From contig JAPLKU010000013.1 of the NCBI GenBank assembly GCA_026387935.1, positions 208,595-272,594 of the forward strand: 64,000 bases of DNA, written 5' to 3'. Under the pieces are notes generated by a model. It searched no databases. It worked only from the letters and a program-made list of their open reading frames with translations, and had not been told where the DNA came from. This document shows, piece after piece, positions 16,631 to 25,794 of this stretch. Numbering within the stretch: the first letter of the stretch is position 1; the number at the start of each line of letters is the position of its first letter. The position numbers and the translations under genes were made by a program. The DNA comes from Gemmatimonadota bacterium. GTDB lineage: Bacteria; Gemmatimonadota; Gemmatimonadetes; Gemmatimonadales; Gemmatimonadaceae.

Positions 16631-17644
16631 ATGCAAGGCGCGCGCGAAATCTCCGTTGATGTCGAGGTCACCCGCGCCGACGTGATCGAATCACGCCACC
16701 GCGTGCATGCCGCGGTGATTGGTGACGACGATTCGCTGACGGACTTCGCACGCGAGTCAGGCCTCGTCACCATGTGGCGCTCCTGCTCGAAGCTCTTTCA
16801 GGTGCTGCCCTTTCTCGCAAGCGGCGGGTTCGATCAACTCGGGTGGGGCAGTGAACAACTCGCACTCTCCTGTGCCTCGCATGGCGGCGAGCCCGAGCAC
16901 GTCGCGCTCGCAGCGCGCATGCTCGACTCCATCGGACTCGAAGAAGGCGATCTCGCCTGCGGGCCGCACGAGCCACTCTCGGCTCGCGGCGTGAAAATGG
17001 CGCGCGAACTCGGCACCCCCTGGACACGACTGCATAACAATTGTTCGGGCAAGCATGCGTCGATGCTCGCGCGCGCCTTTACCGCCGGTTGGCCCACGGG
17101 CGGTTATGAGCGCGCCGACCACGCGGTGCAGCGCGCCTGCCTTGATGAGGTGGCGTCGTGGAGTGGCGTGTCCACGGATGACATGCCGATTGGCGTTGAT
17201 GGCTGCGGTGTGACGGTGATGGCGCTGCCGCTCGATCGCATGGCGCTCGCCTATGCGCGGTGGGGCCGCGCGGTGGAAGCGGCCGATGAGTTGCCGTCGC
17301 GCACGGCGGCGGCGATTCGCGCGCATCCGCATCTGCTGGGTGGCACCGATCGGTTTGACACCGTGCTCATCGAAGAGACCAAGGGCGCGATCATCTCCAA
17401 GGTCGGCGCTGAGGGCGTGCACTGCGCCACCGTGCCGGCGATGGGGATTGGCGTGGCAATCAAGGTGGAAGACGGCACCATTCGCGCCCAGCACATCGCG
17501 CTGCTCCGGGTACTGCAGCAGGTGGGCGCGTTGCCGCACGTGCTACCGCCTCGGCTCGCCGAGTGGACGCACCGCGCGATCCGCAATACGCGCGGGGAGA
17601 TTGTGGGCGAAGTGCGCGCGGCGATGAGTCAGCTGCCGGAGTAG
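16631..17644 (+). CDS. Asparaginase (ReAV/asparaginase II-like family)
   Basis: A 337-residue protein of the asparaginase family typified by Rhizobium inducible asparaginase (Pfam Asparaginase_II), unrelated to type I/II E. coli enzymes. It hydrolyses L-Asn to Asp and ammonia. Seen motifs: ESRHRVHAAVIGDDD near the N-terminus, SCSKLFQVLPFL, LHNNCSGKHASML (the serine/lysine active-site and Cys motif) and GVDGCGVTVMALPL. Full length. The start at 16631 is 3 nt after the hldE stop, so the two genes are probably co-transcribed although functionally unrelated. Confidence 0.88.
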   Translation: MQGAREISVDVEVTRADVIESRHRVHAAVIGDDDSLTDFARESGLVTMWRSCSKLFQVLPFLASGGFDQLGWGSEQLALSCASHGGEPEHVALAARMLDSIGLEEGDLACGPHEPLSARGVKMARELGTPWTRLHNNCSGKHASMLARAFTAGWPTGGYERADHAVQRACLDEVASWSGVSTDDMPIGVDGCGVTVMALPLDRMALAYARWGRAVEAADELPSRTAAAIRAHPHLLGGTDRFDTVLIEETKGAIISKVGAEGVHCATVPAMGIGVAIKVEDGTIRAQHIALLRVLQQVGALPHVLPPRLAEWTHRAIRNTRGEIVGEVRAAMSQLPE

Positions 17645-17687
17645 GTCCCTCCGACGTTCGCTGTTGGCGACACGCGGCGCAGTTGTG

Positions 17688-18230
17688 CTACTTGGACGCG
17701 GTCACGGCGAGTGGCTTGAACTGCAGCTGCGTCACGTGGGTGCCCGGCTTGCCGAAGGAGGATGCAAACTGCCAATCCTTCGCCGCGATGTTGAGGCATG
17801 ACGTCACCACGTTGCCAGCGAGTGAAGTCCACTGTGCTTGCTCCACTCGCACAATGGTGGACCCGATCACACTCATGAAGACGGACCAGCTCACCGTGCC
17901 GGCCAGGTATGGATCGATTGCGCGGCCTTGCGCGAAGCAGTGCGACCTGACGGTGAGTACGTGGAGCGAGTCGCGCATGCGCACCGATCCAACGAGATAC
18001 CCCGTGCCTAGGCGGTTCACGATCTGATTCGCCGTTTGCGCGGCATCGATCAGCGAATCGGCAGTGCGTTGTTGCTGCTGTCGGAAATCGGATTGCGACA
18101 GCGTCGTGCCCGCCGGCGGCACGCGCGCCCCCGCGTGTGGCGCGGCATCACGGCCACATGCAGTGACACATGCCAGCGCGATGAGGGCGAGGTTGGATAT
18201 ACTGACGGAGTTGAAATGAACGGATGGCAT
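17688..18230 (-). CDS. Hypothetical lipoprotein
   Basis: A 180-residue exported protein. The N-terminal region SNLALIALACVTACGRD is a lipoprotein signal with lipobox VTAC and the modified Cys at about 24. The mature part has a Gln-rich segment (FRQQQQRTADSLIDAAQTAN) followed by a domain with LVGSVRMRDSLHVLTVRSHC and a second Cys (TSCLNIAAKDWQF). No known family is recognised. ATG 18230 is used; a strong AGGAGG lies 18-23 nt upstream of it, too far for that codon, so the true start may be a few codons earlier at a rare codon. The long upstream continuation of this frame (to 18632) is antisense to the next gene and rejected. Confidence 0.65.
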   Translation of the reverse strand: MPSVHFNSVSISNLALIALACVTACGRDAAPHAGARVPPAGTTLSQSDFRQQQQRTADSLIDAAQTANQIVNRLGTGYLVGSVRMRDSLHVLTVRSHCFAQGRAIDPYLAGTVSWSVFMSVIGSTIVRVEQAQWTSLAGNVVTSCLNIAAKDWQFASSFGKPGTHVTQLQFKPLAVTASK

Positions 18231-18273
18231 CGCAATGATTTGTTGATTCCTCCTACCCCGGAAACGCAGTATC

Positions 18274-19020
18274 GTGCGCAACGAACGAATCGAGAAACAA
18301 ACCATACTCGACACACTCGATGCTGCGACGGCGGCACTTGTCCGGCTGTCCGCGCGGATCACGGCGGGGAATGAGGAATCGGTGCGTGCAGGGCTCGCCG
18401 CGTGTGCGGCTGTACCAACGCCCGCGCGCTGGATCGAAGAGTTGGTGCTGCAGTCGTACTTGTTCGCCGGGTTTCCGCGGGCGCTGAATGCAGCACGGGA
18501 GTGGAGACGAACTATTGCACAGACGGGTACAGCGGGAGCTAAGCGGGAACAGGAAGGGGATGGGGAACGGGGCGGTCCCTCCCCTTCGTTGCCTCCGGAG
18601 AACCCAGTACCACCGCTGGCACCGGCACCCATTCCCGGTAGTGAGAGCTACGCTGATCTCTACAATTGGCGCATCCGTGGCGAAGAAACGTGCGCAACGG
18701 TCTACGGCGGTATGTACGAGAAGCTCAGGGGCAACATCCGGCAGTTGCATCCGCAGCTCGACGAATGGATGATTGTCGAGGGATACGGGAAGGTTTTGTC
18801 ACGCCAGGGATTAGATTTGCCAAGGCGGGAGTTGTGCATCGTGGCGGCCTGCGTGGCCGCGCAGCAGGATCGGCAGTTGCATTCGCATCTTCATGGCGCG
18901 CTGAATGCCGGCGCATCACGGAAGGCGGTGGATGCAACGCTCGTCGCCATTCGCGAAGTCGTCCCCGAAGGAGCGCTGGTGACCGCAACGCTTCTGTGGA
19001 ATCGAGTCAAAGGGAAATAA
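18274..19020 (+). CDS. Carboxymuconolactone decarboxylase (AhpD-like) family protein
   Basis: A 248-residue protein with two parts. Residues 1-85 resemble one CMD helical repeat (RWIEELVLQSYLFAGFPRALNA). Residues about 125-248 form a second CMD domain (YADLYNWRIRGEETCATVYG, PRRELCIVAACVAAQQDRQL, HSHLHGALNAGASRKAVDAT). AhpD-like proteins are usually peroxide-detoxifying or decarboxylating; the CXXC pair of AhpD is not seen, so chemistry is uncertain. The two halves are joined by a Gly/Pro/Glu-rich linker of about 40 residues encoded by a copy of the dispersed G-rich repeat. GTG 18274 is used. Confidence 0.8.
   Translation: MRNERIEKQTILDTLDAATAALVRLSARITAGNEESVRAGLAACAAVPTPARWIEELVLQSYLFAGFPRALNAAREWRRTIAQTGTAGAKREQEGDGERGGPSPSLPPENPVPPLAPAPIPGSESYADLYNWRIRGEETCATVYGGMYEKLRGNIRQLHPQLDEWMIVEGYGKVLSRQGLDLPRRELCIVAACVAAQQDRQLHSHLHGALNAGASRKAVDATLVAIREVVPEGALVTATLLWNRVKGK
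18545..18638 (+). repeat. Dispersed G-rich repeat, copy B (inside the CMD gene)
   Basis: The stretch begins with runs GGGG-AT-GGGG-AAC-GGGG and ends with CACCGGCACCCATTCCCGG, whose reverse complement starts like copy D (GGGAATGGGTG) and shares GGTGCCGGT with copy A. It encodes the flexible linker of the carboxymuconolactone decarboxylase-like protein in frame. Confidence 0.5.
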
Positions 19021-19080
19021 TGCTTCCCGTGCTCGCCGTTATCCCAGTGATCCTCGCGTCATCCTCCTTATCCCACGTCT

Positions 19081-20091
19081 GTGTTTATTGATCTTGTTCG
19101 CATCCATGTTGTCGCCGGTACGGGTGGTTCCGGCTGCACCTCATTCCGTCGTGAGTGGCGCATGCCCATGGGCGGCCCCGACGGCGGCGATGGCGGTCGT
19201 GGCGGCGACATCATCATCAAGGGCGACTCCAACCTCGCGACGCTGCTCGACTTCACCTACCGCGACAAGTGGACCGGTGGCCGCGGTGAGCATGGCATGG
19301 GCAACGACAAGACGGGTCGCTCCGGCGATTCCATCACGATGCCCGTCCCGCTCGGTACGATCATCAAGGATTTCAATACCGGCGAAGTGATCTGTGAAGT
19401 CATCGAGCATGGCGAGGAGATTGTCATCGCCAAGGGCGGCCGCGGTGGTAAGGGCAATGCGTTTTTCGTGACCGCCACGCACCAGGCGCCGCGCGAGTGG
19501 CAGCCGGGCGAGGAAGGGCAGGAGCGCCATCTCGAACTCGAGCTGAAGCTCATTGCCGATATCGGGCTCGTCGGGCAGCCCAACGCAGGCAAGTCGACGT
19601 TGCTCTCAGTCGTGAGCGCCGCGCGTCCGAAAATTGCCGACTACCCGTTCACGACACTCTCGCCGAACCTCGGTGTGGTGCAGATGTCCGGCAGCCGCAC
19701 GTTCGTCATCGCCGACATTCCCGGCATCATCGAAGGCGCGCACGAGGGGAAGGGACTCGGGCTCACGTTCCTCCGGCATATCGAGCGCACGCGGATTCTC
19801 GCGTTCCTGATTCCGATTGATGCGATGGATTGGCAGGAGGAGTACGACAAGCTGCGCGCCGAAGTTGGACTGTACTCCGCCGAGTTGGCCGCGCGGCCGC
19901 ACTGTGTGGTGTTCACAAAGTTGGATCTCATGGGCGAGGACTACACGCCGGAGATCACGACGCAGGGCGCGTTCGCGATGTTCTCGATTTCGGCGGCCGG
20001 GCGACTTGGGCTGGACAAGCTCAAGGATGGGCTCTGGACGAAGATTCTTGAGATCAAGAAGGCGTCGGGTGCGATCGTTTCGCGTGCGTAG
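19081..20091 (+). CDS. obgE: GTPase Obg/CgtA
   Basis: Essential GTPase in late 50S subunit assembly and stress control. The 336-residue protein has the Gly-rich Obg fold (residues 1-160, GGPDGGDGGRGGD, GGRGGKGN), then the G domain: G1 GQPNAGKS at 165-172, G2 FTTLSPN, G3 DIPGIIEGA at 212-220, and G4 written TKLD instead of the usual NKxD. No C-terminal OCT domain is present, which is common. GTG 19081 is the start; a weak TATCCC lies 6 nt upstream. Confidence 0.96.
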   Translation: MFIDLVRIHVVAGTGGSGCTSFRREWRMPMGGPDGGDGGRGGDIIIKGDSNLATLLDFTYRDKWTGGRGEHGMGNDKTGRSGDSITMPVPLGTIIKDFNTGEVICEVIEHGEEIVIAKGGRGGKGNAFFVTATHQAPREWQPGEEGQERHLELELKLIADIGLVGQPNAGKSTLLSVVSAARPKIADYPFTTLSPNLGVVQMSGSRTFVIADIPGIIEGAHEGKGLGLTFLRHIERTRILAFLIPIDAMDWQEEYDKLRAEVGLYSAELAARPHCVVFTKLDLMGEDYTPEITTQGAFAMFSISAAGRLGLDKLKDGLWTKILEIKKASGAIVSRA

Positions 20092-20154
20092 GTTCGCGGT
20101 TCCCGCTCGCCCTGTCGCTCCGGGAGTCGCTCCGGCGATCCCGAGGGAGAGTTT

Positions 20155-21198
20155 GTGAGCCGAGTGAAAGGTTTCGATGGGTCGCCTGACGCGATCCCCG
20201 ATCGCGTCTTGCGCGCCGTAGTTGATGGCGCCGGGAGCGGGGCAGGGTCCGCGACGGCGACTCATCGAAAGCTCGAATCCGCCGCCCAAGGTTGGCCGAG
20301 GGGTCGCGAGCGGGCCCTGCCAGCGACCGTGCGCGAGCTGAGGGCCCGCGATCTCCCGGCTTGTCTATCCGCGCTGCAGCGCGAAACACCCACCAAGCTG
20401 TACGCCATCGGCGACACCGAACTGTTGGCCCAGGCTCCTGAATGGCTCGTAGCGATCGTCGGCACCCGCGAGGCCACTCCATACGGGCTTCGGGTAGCCA
20501 AGGCGCTAGCGCGAGCCTTTGCGGAGGCCGGGGCCGTTATCGTCTCGGGGCTGGCGCGGGGTATCGACTCGGCCGCCCATGAAGGGGCGCTCGAGGCAGG
20601 GGGAAAGACCATCGCGGTGCTTGGGACCGGTGTGGATGTACCCTATCCGGCCGGCAATCGGACTCTGCATGGCCGCATCGCGGCGACCGGGTTGGTCCTG
20701 TCGGAGAGCGAGCCTGGCCGCGCGGCGTTTGCCGGCTGTTTTCCCCGGCGAAACCGGATCATCGCTGCCCTTTCCCAGGCCACCATTGTGGTCGAGGCTG
20801 GGCACAAATCCGGGGCCCTGAACACCGCTTCACTGGCCACGGAAATCGGCCGGACGGTGGCCTGTGTTCCGGGCATGATCGACATCCCGCGGGCCGCCGG
20901 CTCGAACCATCTGCTGCGGGATGGGGCTCATTTTGTCGCCTCAGTTGACGACGCGCTCGCCCTGCTCAAGCTGTCGCGAAATGATACAGCTCGGCGACCG
21001 GAGATGGGTGCCAATGAGGCGGAACTCTGGGATTGCTTGGGGAGTGGCCCGGCACAGGTTGACGCGCTTGCCAGTCGGTCAGGGCTTGGGATCAGGCAGG
21101 TGCTCGAGGCCGTCAGCCGGTTGGAGGTAGCGGGGCTGGTGGCCCGGTCGATCAACGGCGAAATCGGGCGGGCTGTGCTTGAAGTTGGGGCGGTCTGA
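20155..21198 (+). CDS. dprA: DNA-processing protein DprA
   Basis: DprA loads RecA onto incoming single-stranded DNA during natural transformation. The 347-residue protein has the Rossmann-like core: AIVGTREATPYG, VIVSGLARGIDSAAHEGAL, TIAVLGTGVDVPYPAGN, the FPRRNRIIAALSQATIVVEAGHKSGALNTA signature in two parts, and a C-terminal winged-helix domain (about 290-347). The N-terminal 60 residues are low-complexity and rich in Gly/Ala/Arg. GTG 20155 follows GAGGGAGAG. Its presence suggests transformation ability or RecA-linked repair. Confidence 0.95.
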   Translation: MSRVKGFDGSPDAIPDRVLRAVVDGAGSGAGSATATHRKLESAAQGWPRGRERALPATVRELRARDLPACLSALQRETPTKLYAIGDTELLAQAPEWLVAIVGTREATPYGLRVAKALARAFAEAGAVIVSGLARGIDSAAHEGALEAGGKTIAVLGTGVDVPYPAGNRTLHGRIAATGLVLSESEPGRAAFAGCFPRRNRIIAALSQATIVVEAGHKSGALNTASLATEIGRTVACVPGMIDIPRAAGSNHLLRDGAHFVASVDDALALLKLSRNDTARRPEMGANEAELWDCLGSGPAQVDALASRSGLGIRQVLEAVSRLEVAGLVARSINGEIGRAVLEVGAV

Positions 21199-21223
21199 TG
21201 GCCTTCATCAAGCACCCATGCTT

Positions 21224-21340
21224 GCCACAGACCGTTTCGAATCTTCTGATAAAGTCAGTTCTTGATGACATTGGTAATCTGTTGCAGTGTAATGATTTGA
21301 GAAATCACTTTAAGTCATTCTCAACTACCGTCGCTGGGCT
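21224..21340. other. AT-rich island with a perfect hairpin upstream of hemW
   Basis: The 187-nt gap between dprA and hemW holds a block that is markedly AT-richer than the rest of the window. Within it TGATTT-GAG-AAATCA (21293-21307) is a perfect 6-bp inverted repeat. It may hold the hemW promoter or an operator, or a dprA 3' end. Confidence 0.5.
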
Positions 21341-21385
21341 TTCGGCGTGGTCTGATGCCAGCCTTTCGCGGCGACGCCCGTACCC

Positions 21386-22495
21386 ATGAGCGAGATCAAG
21401 CACCTGTACGTGCACGTCCCGTTCTGCGGACGCCGTTGCAGCTACTGCGATTTCTCGATCGCGGTCCGAAAGGACGTACCAGCTGAGGAGTTTTCCACAT
21501 CGCTTCAAGTCGAGCTGGTCCGCCGCACCAAGCTCGGCCAGGTCGGCCAACTCGACACCCTCTATTTCGGCGGCGGCACCCCGTCCAAGCTTGGTCCGAC
21601 CGGCGTTCAAGGCCTGCTGAACCGGCTGCAGGCTGGCGGCGTTGGCCTGGCGCCCGGCGCCGAGGTGACGCTCGAGGCCAACCCGGAGGATGTGTCGGCG
21701 GAGGCGGTTTCGGCCTGGCGGGAGGCCGGGGTCAACCGGCTGTCCCTCGGGGTCCAGTCATTCAGTCCCGATGCGCTGACCTGGATGCACCGGACCCACG
21801 ACGCGGCGCAGGCGGCCGCCGCCGTCGGGATCGCCCGGAATGCCGGCCTGAACAACATCTCGATCGACCTGATCTACGCCATCCCCGACCGCATCAACCG
21901 GTCCTGGGCTGACGACCTCGCCCGTGCCATCGACCTCGGCCCGGACCACCTCTCGGTCTATGGCCTGACCGTCGAGCCGCGCACGCCGCTGGGCAAGTGG
22001 ACCGCCAGGGGCACTGAGGTCGCACAGGATGAGGATCGCTCGGCCGACGAGTTCCTGGCAGGCAATCTCGCCCTCACGAAGGCAGGGTATGAGCACTACG
22101 AGGTCTCCAGCTACGCCCTGCCCGGCCGCCGCAGCCGCCACAACTCGGCCTATTGGCGCCGCGTGGCCTACCTCGGACTCGGCCCGTCAGCCCACTCGTT
22201 TGATGGCACCACTCGGCGCTGGAACACGTCGGCGCTGGCCGCTTGGGAGCGAGAACTGGCCGACGGAAAGGACCCAAAGGGCGGCGAAGAGCGGCTGACC
22301 GACCAGCAGGCAGCAGAGGAGCGGCTGTACTTGGGGCTCCGCACCGATGCCGGCGCTCAGCTAACGGGAGCGAGTCTTGCCGCAGCCCGCGCGTGGGTGG
22401 CGCACCGCTGGGCGACGGAGGAACGCGGGCGGGTGAGGCTCACGGCCGAGGGTTGGCTAAGGCTCGATGCGCTGGCTGGTGCGCTGACGGCGTAG
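21386..22495 (+). CDS. hemW: HemW-like radical SAM protein (putative heme chaperone)
   Basis: Radical SAM protein of 369 residues once called oxygen-independent coproporphyrinogen III oxidase-like. The 4Fe-4S cluster motif is C14-x3-C18-x2-C21 (CGRRCSYCDF) preceded by LYVHVPFC. Other marks are YFGGGTPSKL, LEANPEDV, GVNRLSLGVQSF and YEVSSYA, then HNSAYWRRVAYLGLGPSAHS. HemW family members carry the extra HNxxYW motif and insert heme into targets rather than oxidise coproporphyrinogen, and this protein has CSYC (three Cys) as in HemW. Full length. Confidence 0.93.
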   Translation: MSEIKHLYVHVPFCGRRCSYCDFSIAVRKDVPAEEFSTSLQVELVRRTKLGQVGQLDTLYFGGGTPSKLGPTGVQGLLNRLQAGGVGLAPGAEVTLEANPEDVSAEAVSAWREAGVNRLSLGVQSFSPDALTWMHRTHDAAQAAAAVGIARNAGLNNISIDLIYAIPDRINRSWADDLARAIDLGPDHLSVYGLTVEPRTPLGKWTARGTEVAQDEDRSADEFLAGNLALTKAGYEHYEVSSYALPGRRSRHNSAYWRRVAYLGLGPSAHSFDGTTRRWNTSALAAWERELADGKDPKGGEERLTDQQAAEERLYLGLRTDAGAQLTGASLAAARAWVAHRWATEERGRVRLTAEGWLRLDALAGALTA

Positions 22496-22621
22496 CGTAC
22501 GGAATGTCGCGGCAGGCGACCCATCGAATTCTGGAATCCCAGCAGGGCGCCTTCCCTCGGGGTCGCCGAAGTGACGTCCAGAGCGACCCGCAGCGCGAGG
22601 TCGTAGGAGCGGAATCAGGGC

Positions 22622-22627
22622 TAGATT
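22622..22627 (+). promoter_or_regulatory. -10-like hexamer TAGATT for hrcA
   Basis: GCTAGATT with 6 nt to the hrcA GTG, no Shine-Dalgarno; nearly identical to the hflX promoter region. No CIRCE inverted repeat is seen in the 138 nt upstream. Confidence 0.55.
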
Positions 22628-22633
22628 TCCTCC

Positions 22634-23680
22634 GTGGCCAGCCTTGAACTCAACCACCGCGAACGTCAGGTCCTCGCCGCCGTCATCCGCTCGTACGTCG
22701 AGACGGCTGAACCGGCGGGCTCGCGCACTGTTTCGCGTCGTTTCGGACTCGGCGTCAGTCCCGCCACGATCCGCAACACGATGAGTGATCTGGAAGAGAA
22801 GGGTTTCCTCTTCCATCCGCACACCTCAGCTGGCCGCATCCCTACCGACAAGGCATACCGCGTCTACGTCGACGAACTCATGAAGGTCTCGCCGCTCGAT
22901 CGTGCGCAGAGCGAGCGCTTGAGCGCCGAGATCACTCAGGGCACCGCGACACTGGAGAGCATCCTTCGTCGCGCGGCACAGTCCCTCGGTGTGCTTACGC
23001 AGGAGCTCGGCGTCGCCCTCGGGCCTCGCCTCGACGACACGATCCTCTCGCGCCTCGAACTCGTTCGATTGTCCTCTGAGCGCCTGATGCTCGTGCTCTC
23101 GCTTCGCGGTGGGGCGGTGCGCACCATCTTCATCGAAGTGCGTGGCGTCATCGGCGACGATGCACTCGCCGAAGTGCAAATCGTGCTGAACGAACGTCTC
23201 GCCGGCCTCACGCTCTCGGCCATTCGCGCGACACTCGGCGAACGCCTGCGGGATACCGGCGCGACGACCGGTGGAACCGAACTGCTCAACATCTTTCTAC
23301 AGGAAGGGGATCAGCTGTTCGACATGCCGTCGCCGTCCGAGGGAGATTCCGTCGTGCTCGGCCAGGCGTCAGTGCTTGCCGATCAGCCCGAGTTTGCGAC
23401 CGGCGATCGACTGCGCAGTGTGATCGAGCTCACGGAAACGCGGACCGAACTCGCGCAGTTGCTGCGCAGTCGCAAGCAGTCTGCCGGTGTGCAGATCACG
23501 ATTGGGTCCGAGCATGGTGCCGCGCTCCCGGCCGGCCTCACGGTCGTGACGGCAGAGTACACGGCCGGTTCGCTGCAGGGCGTCATCGGCGTGATTGGCC
23601 CGACGCGCATGCCGTATGAAAAGATTATTTCGCTTGTGTCGCACACTTCTTCCCTAGTGACTGAATTGCTCGATGGCTGA
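22634..23680 (+). CDS. hrcA: Heat-inducible transcription repressor HrcA
   Basis: HrcA represses class I heat-shock operons by binding CIRCE. The 348-residue protein has the N-terminal winged-helix domain ([58 protein letters not shown]), the dimerisation region and the GAF-like inserted domain with C-terminal [19 protein letters not shown]. It overlaps dnaJ by 8 nt, so both are one transcript. No CIRCE element is visible in this window, so its targets (groESL, dnaK) must lie elsewhere and hrcA itself may not be autoregulated by that site. Confidence 0.95.
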   Translation: MASLELNHRERQVLAAVIRSYVETAEPAGSRTVSRRFGLGVSPATIRNTMSDLEEKGFLFHPHTSAGRIPTDKAYRVYVDELMKVSPLDRAQSERLSAEITQGTATLESILRRAAQSLGVLTQELGVALGPRLDDTILSRLELVRLSSERLMLVLSLRGGAVRTIFIEVRGVIGDDALAEVQIVLNERLAGLTLSAIRATLGERLRDTGATTGGTELLNIFLQEGDQLFDMPSPSEGDSVVLGQASVLADQPEFATGDRLRSVIELTETRTELAQLLRSRKQSAGVQITIGSEHGAALPAGLTVVTAEYTAGSLQGVIGVIGPTRMPYEKIISLVSHTSSLVTELLDG

Positions 23681-24809
23681 TTTTTACGAAACGCTCGGCG
23701 TCGCCCGTGGCGCGTCGGACGACGATATCAAGCAGGCCTACCGTCGTCTCGCGATGCAGTGGCATCCCGACAAGAATGGCGGGAGCAAGGAGTCCGAGGA
23801 GAAGTTCAAGGAAGTCACTGAGGCGTACGACGTGCTGCGCGATCCGCAGAAGCGCGCCGCATTCGATCGCTACGGCGAGGCGGGCCTCAAGGGCGGCGGT
23901 GGCCAGCAGTACCATCACGTCGATCTCTCCGACGCGCTCAACATCTTCATGCGCGACTTCGGCCTTGGCGATCTCTTCGCGCAGGCCGGCGGCGGCAGTC
24001 AGGGCGGCCGCGGCGGTCCGCGCGGCGGAGCCGACATTAAAGTCGATCTCAAACTCTCGCTCGCCGAAGTGGCAACCGGCGTCACGAAGAGCGTCAAGAT
24101 CAAACTGCTCGACCCCTGCGAACGGTGCGGGGGATCCGGCGCTGAAGCAGGAACGCGACCCAAGCGTTGCACTACCTGCGCCGGGGCGGGTGAAGTACGC
24201 CGCTCGCAGCGTTCATTCTTCGGACAGTTCGTGAGTGTGGCGCCCTGTCCAACGTGCAGCGGTGAAGGCGTGATGGTTGCGTCGCCGTGCAAGTCGTGCC
24301 GAGGCGAAGGGCGTCAGCGCGGCGATCATACGATTCCTATTGAAGTGCCCGCTGGTGTCGCGACGGGGCAGTACATGCACCTGCGCGGCGTGGGCAATGC
24401 GGGCACGCGCAGTGGTCCGCGCGGCGACATTCTCGTCATGTTTGACGTGGGCGAAGATGAACGCTTCGAGCGCGACGGCGAAGACCTCTTCACCGAAGTG
24501 CTGATCTCGTTTCCGCAGGCGGTAACGGGCGCCGATGTGGAAGTGCCGGGAATCCTCGCGCCGATTTCACTGCGCGTGCCGGCCGGAACACAGAGCGGCC
24601 AGATGTTCGCCGTACGCGGGCGCGGATTGCCGCGCGTGAACGCGAGTGGGGCGGGTGATATGCACGTGCGCGTGCAGGTGTGGACGCCGACGGAGCTGTC
24701 GTCCGACGAAAAGCAGGCAGTCGAAGCGTTGGATGCCGTGCTCGCCGCGCCGCCGGAGCGCAGGGGCAAAGGGTTCTGGCAGAAAATGAAAGAAGTGCTC
24801 GGGGCGTAG
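23673..24809 (+). CDS. dnaJ: Chaperone DnaJ
   Basis: Type I Hsp40 co-chaperone of DnaK. The 378-residue protein has a J domain with HPDK at 31-34, a Gly-rich region ([14 protein letters not shown]), four CxxCxGxG zinc repeats ([32 protein letters not shown]) and the C-terminal substrate-binding domains ([19 protein letters not shown]). It follows hrcA with overlap. grpE and dnaK, often in the same cluster, are not here. Confidence 0.97.
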   Translation: MADFYETLGVARGASDDDIKQAYRRLAMQWHPDKNGGSKESEEKFKEVTEAYDVLRDPQKRAAFDRYGEAGLKGGGGQQYHHVDLSDALNIFMRDFGLGDLFAQAGGGSQGGRGGPRGGADIKVDLKLSLAEVATGVTKSVKIKLLDPCERCGGSGAEAGTRPKRCTTCAGAGEVRRSQRSFFGQFVSVAPCPTCSGEGVMVASPCKSCRGEGRQRGDHTIPIEVPAGVATGQYMHLRGVGNAGTRSGPRGDILVMFDVGEDERFERDGEDLFTEVLISFPQAVTGADVEVPGILAPISLRVPAGTQSGQMFAVRGRGLPRVNASGAGDMHVRVQVWTPTELSSDEKQAVEALDAVLAAPPERRGKGFWQKMKEVLGA

Positions 24810-24891
24810 TGCAGCGACTTGCCATAGCCGCGAGCTCGTCTGCGCAGCAGGTCGCTCCAGAAGCGAAGCCAGCGATCAGGCGCGCGCACCG

Positions 24892-25794
24892 ATGACGCCG
24901 GACGCTGGAGTACGCCTGTCGATCACGCCAACTGCTGATCGAGGCGACGAAGTTGCCGTCGCGTTGTTTGCCGCCGGCGCAGAAGCGCTGCAGGAACTCA
25001 ACGGCGCGCTGGTCACGAACGTTGCGAGCGACGACATCGCGCACGCGTTGAGCGCAGCGGCACTCGTCGTTGATCCCGGCGCGGCAATCGAAACGTCCGA
25101 AACGCCAAACATCGACTGGTCCACCGCGTGGCGCGCGCAGATTCGCGCGCACACGGTCGGATTGCTCACCGTGAGTCCGCCCTGGCTCGCCGCACCATTC
25201 CTGCCGGCGCGGACAATCGTGATCGAGCCCGCGATGGCGTTCGGCACGGGCGATCACGAAACCACCCGCGGCGTGCTCATGCTTATGCAGGATGAAGTGC
25301 GCGCCGGTGATACGGTCGCCGACCTCGGTGCCGGCAGCGCGGTGCTGGCGATCGCTGCAGCCAAGCTTGGTGCAACGAAGGTCTTCGCTATCGAGAACGA
25401 TCCCGACGCGATCGGCAACGCCGAAGAGAATGTCGAGGCCAATGACGTTGGTGGACGCGTGCAGGTGCTCGAAGGCGATGCGAAACTGTTTCTGCCGCTC
25501 GTCGCGCCGGTGCGCGTGGTGCTCGCGAACATCATCTCTGCAGTGATTCGTGAACTGCTGCCAGTGATAGAACGCTCACTCGCGTCGGACGGTGTCGCCA
25601 TTTTCTCCGGCATGCTGGTCGCTGAGCGTGAGACGATGAAGGCCGTGTTCACCGAGGCCGGCTGGACGGTGGGTGCTGAGCAGGCGGAAGGGGAGTGGTG
25701 GACATGCACGGTGCAACGACGGGAACGGATGCCGGTACGGCGGGATGGGCACGGTGCCGGGCAGGGAATGGGAGACGGGAATCCCGGGTTGTGA
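24892..25794 (+). CDS. prmA: Ribosomal protein L11 methyltransferase with repeat-encoded tail
   Basis: PrmA trimethylates L11 using SAM. The 300-residue protein has the N-terminal substrate domain, linker WSTAWRAQI, and the methyltransferase core: EPAMAFGTGDHETTR, DLGAGSAVLAIAAAKLGA (SAM motif I), ANIISAVIRELLP. The normal protein end is at about residue 275 (EGEWWTCTVQRR). Residues 276-300 are a Gly/Arg tail (PVRRDGHGAGQGMGDG) encoded by copy C of the dispersed repeat. The stop overlaps the rsmE GTG start (GTGA). ATG 24892 is used; the 80 nt upstream contain a TCGCTCC inverted repeat. Confidence 0.92.
   Translation: MTPDAGVRLSITPTADRGDEVAVALFAAGAEALQELNGALVTNVASDDIAHALSAAALVVDPGAAIETSETPNIDWSTAWRAQIRAHTVGLLTVSPPWLAAPFLPARTIVIEPAMAFGTGDHETTRGVLMLMQDEVRAGDTVADLGAGSAVLAIAAAKLGATKVFAIENDPDAIGNAEENVEANDVGGRVQVLEGDAKLFLPLVAPVRVVLANIISAVIRELLPVIERSLASDGVAIFSGMLVAERETMKAVFTEAGWTVGAEQAEGEWWTCTVQRRERMPVRRDGHGAGQGMGDGNPGL
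25721..25788 (+). repeat. Dispersed G-rich repeat, copy C (3' end of prmA)
   Basis: GATGCCGGTACGGCGGGATG matches copy A over TGCCGGTACGG and is followed by GGG-CA-GGG-AAT-GGG-AGAC-GGG, a canonical G-quadruplex pattern on the coding strand. It supplies the last 24 codons of prmA and lies immediately before the rsmE start. Confidence 0.65.

Noticed and set aside
17688..18632. Long version of the lipoprotein ORF running upstream to 18632
   Set aside because: The extra part is antisense to the CMD-like gene and low-complexity; the signal peptide starts at 18230.
22496..22633. CIRCE element before hrcA
   Set aside because: No TTAGCACTC-N9-GAGTGCTAA-like repeat is present.
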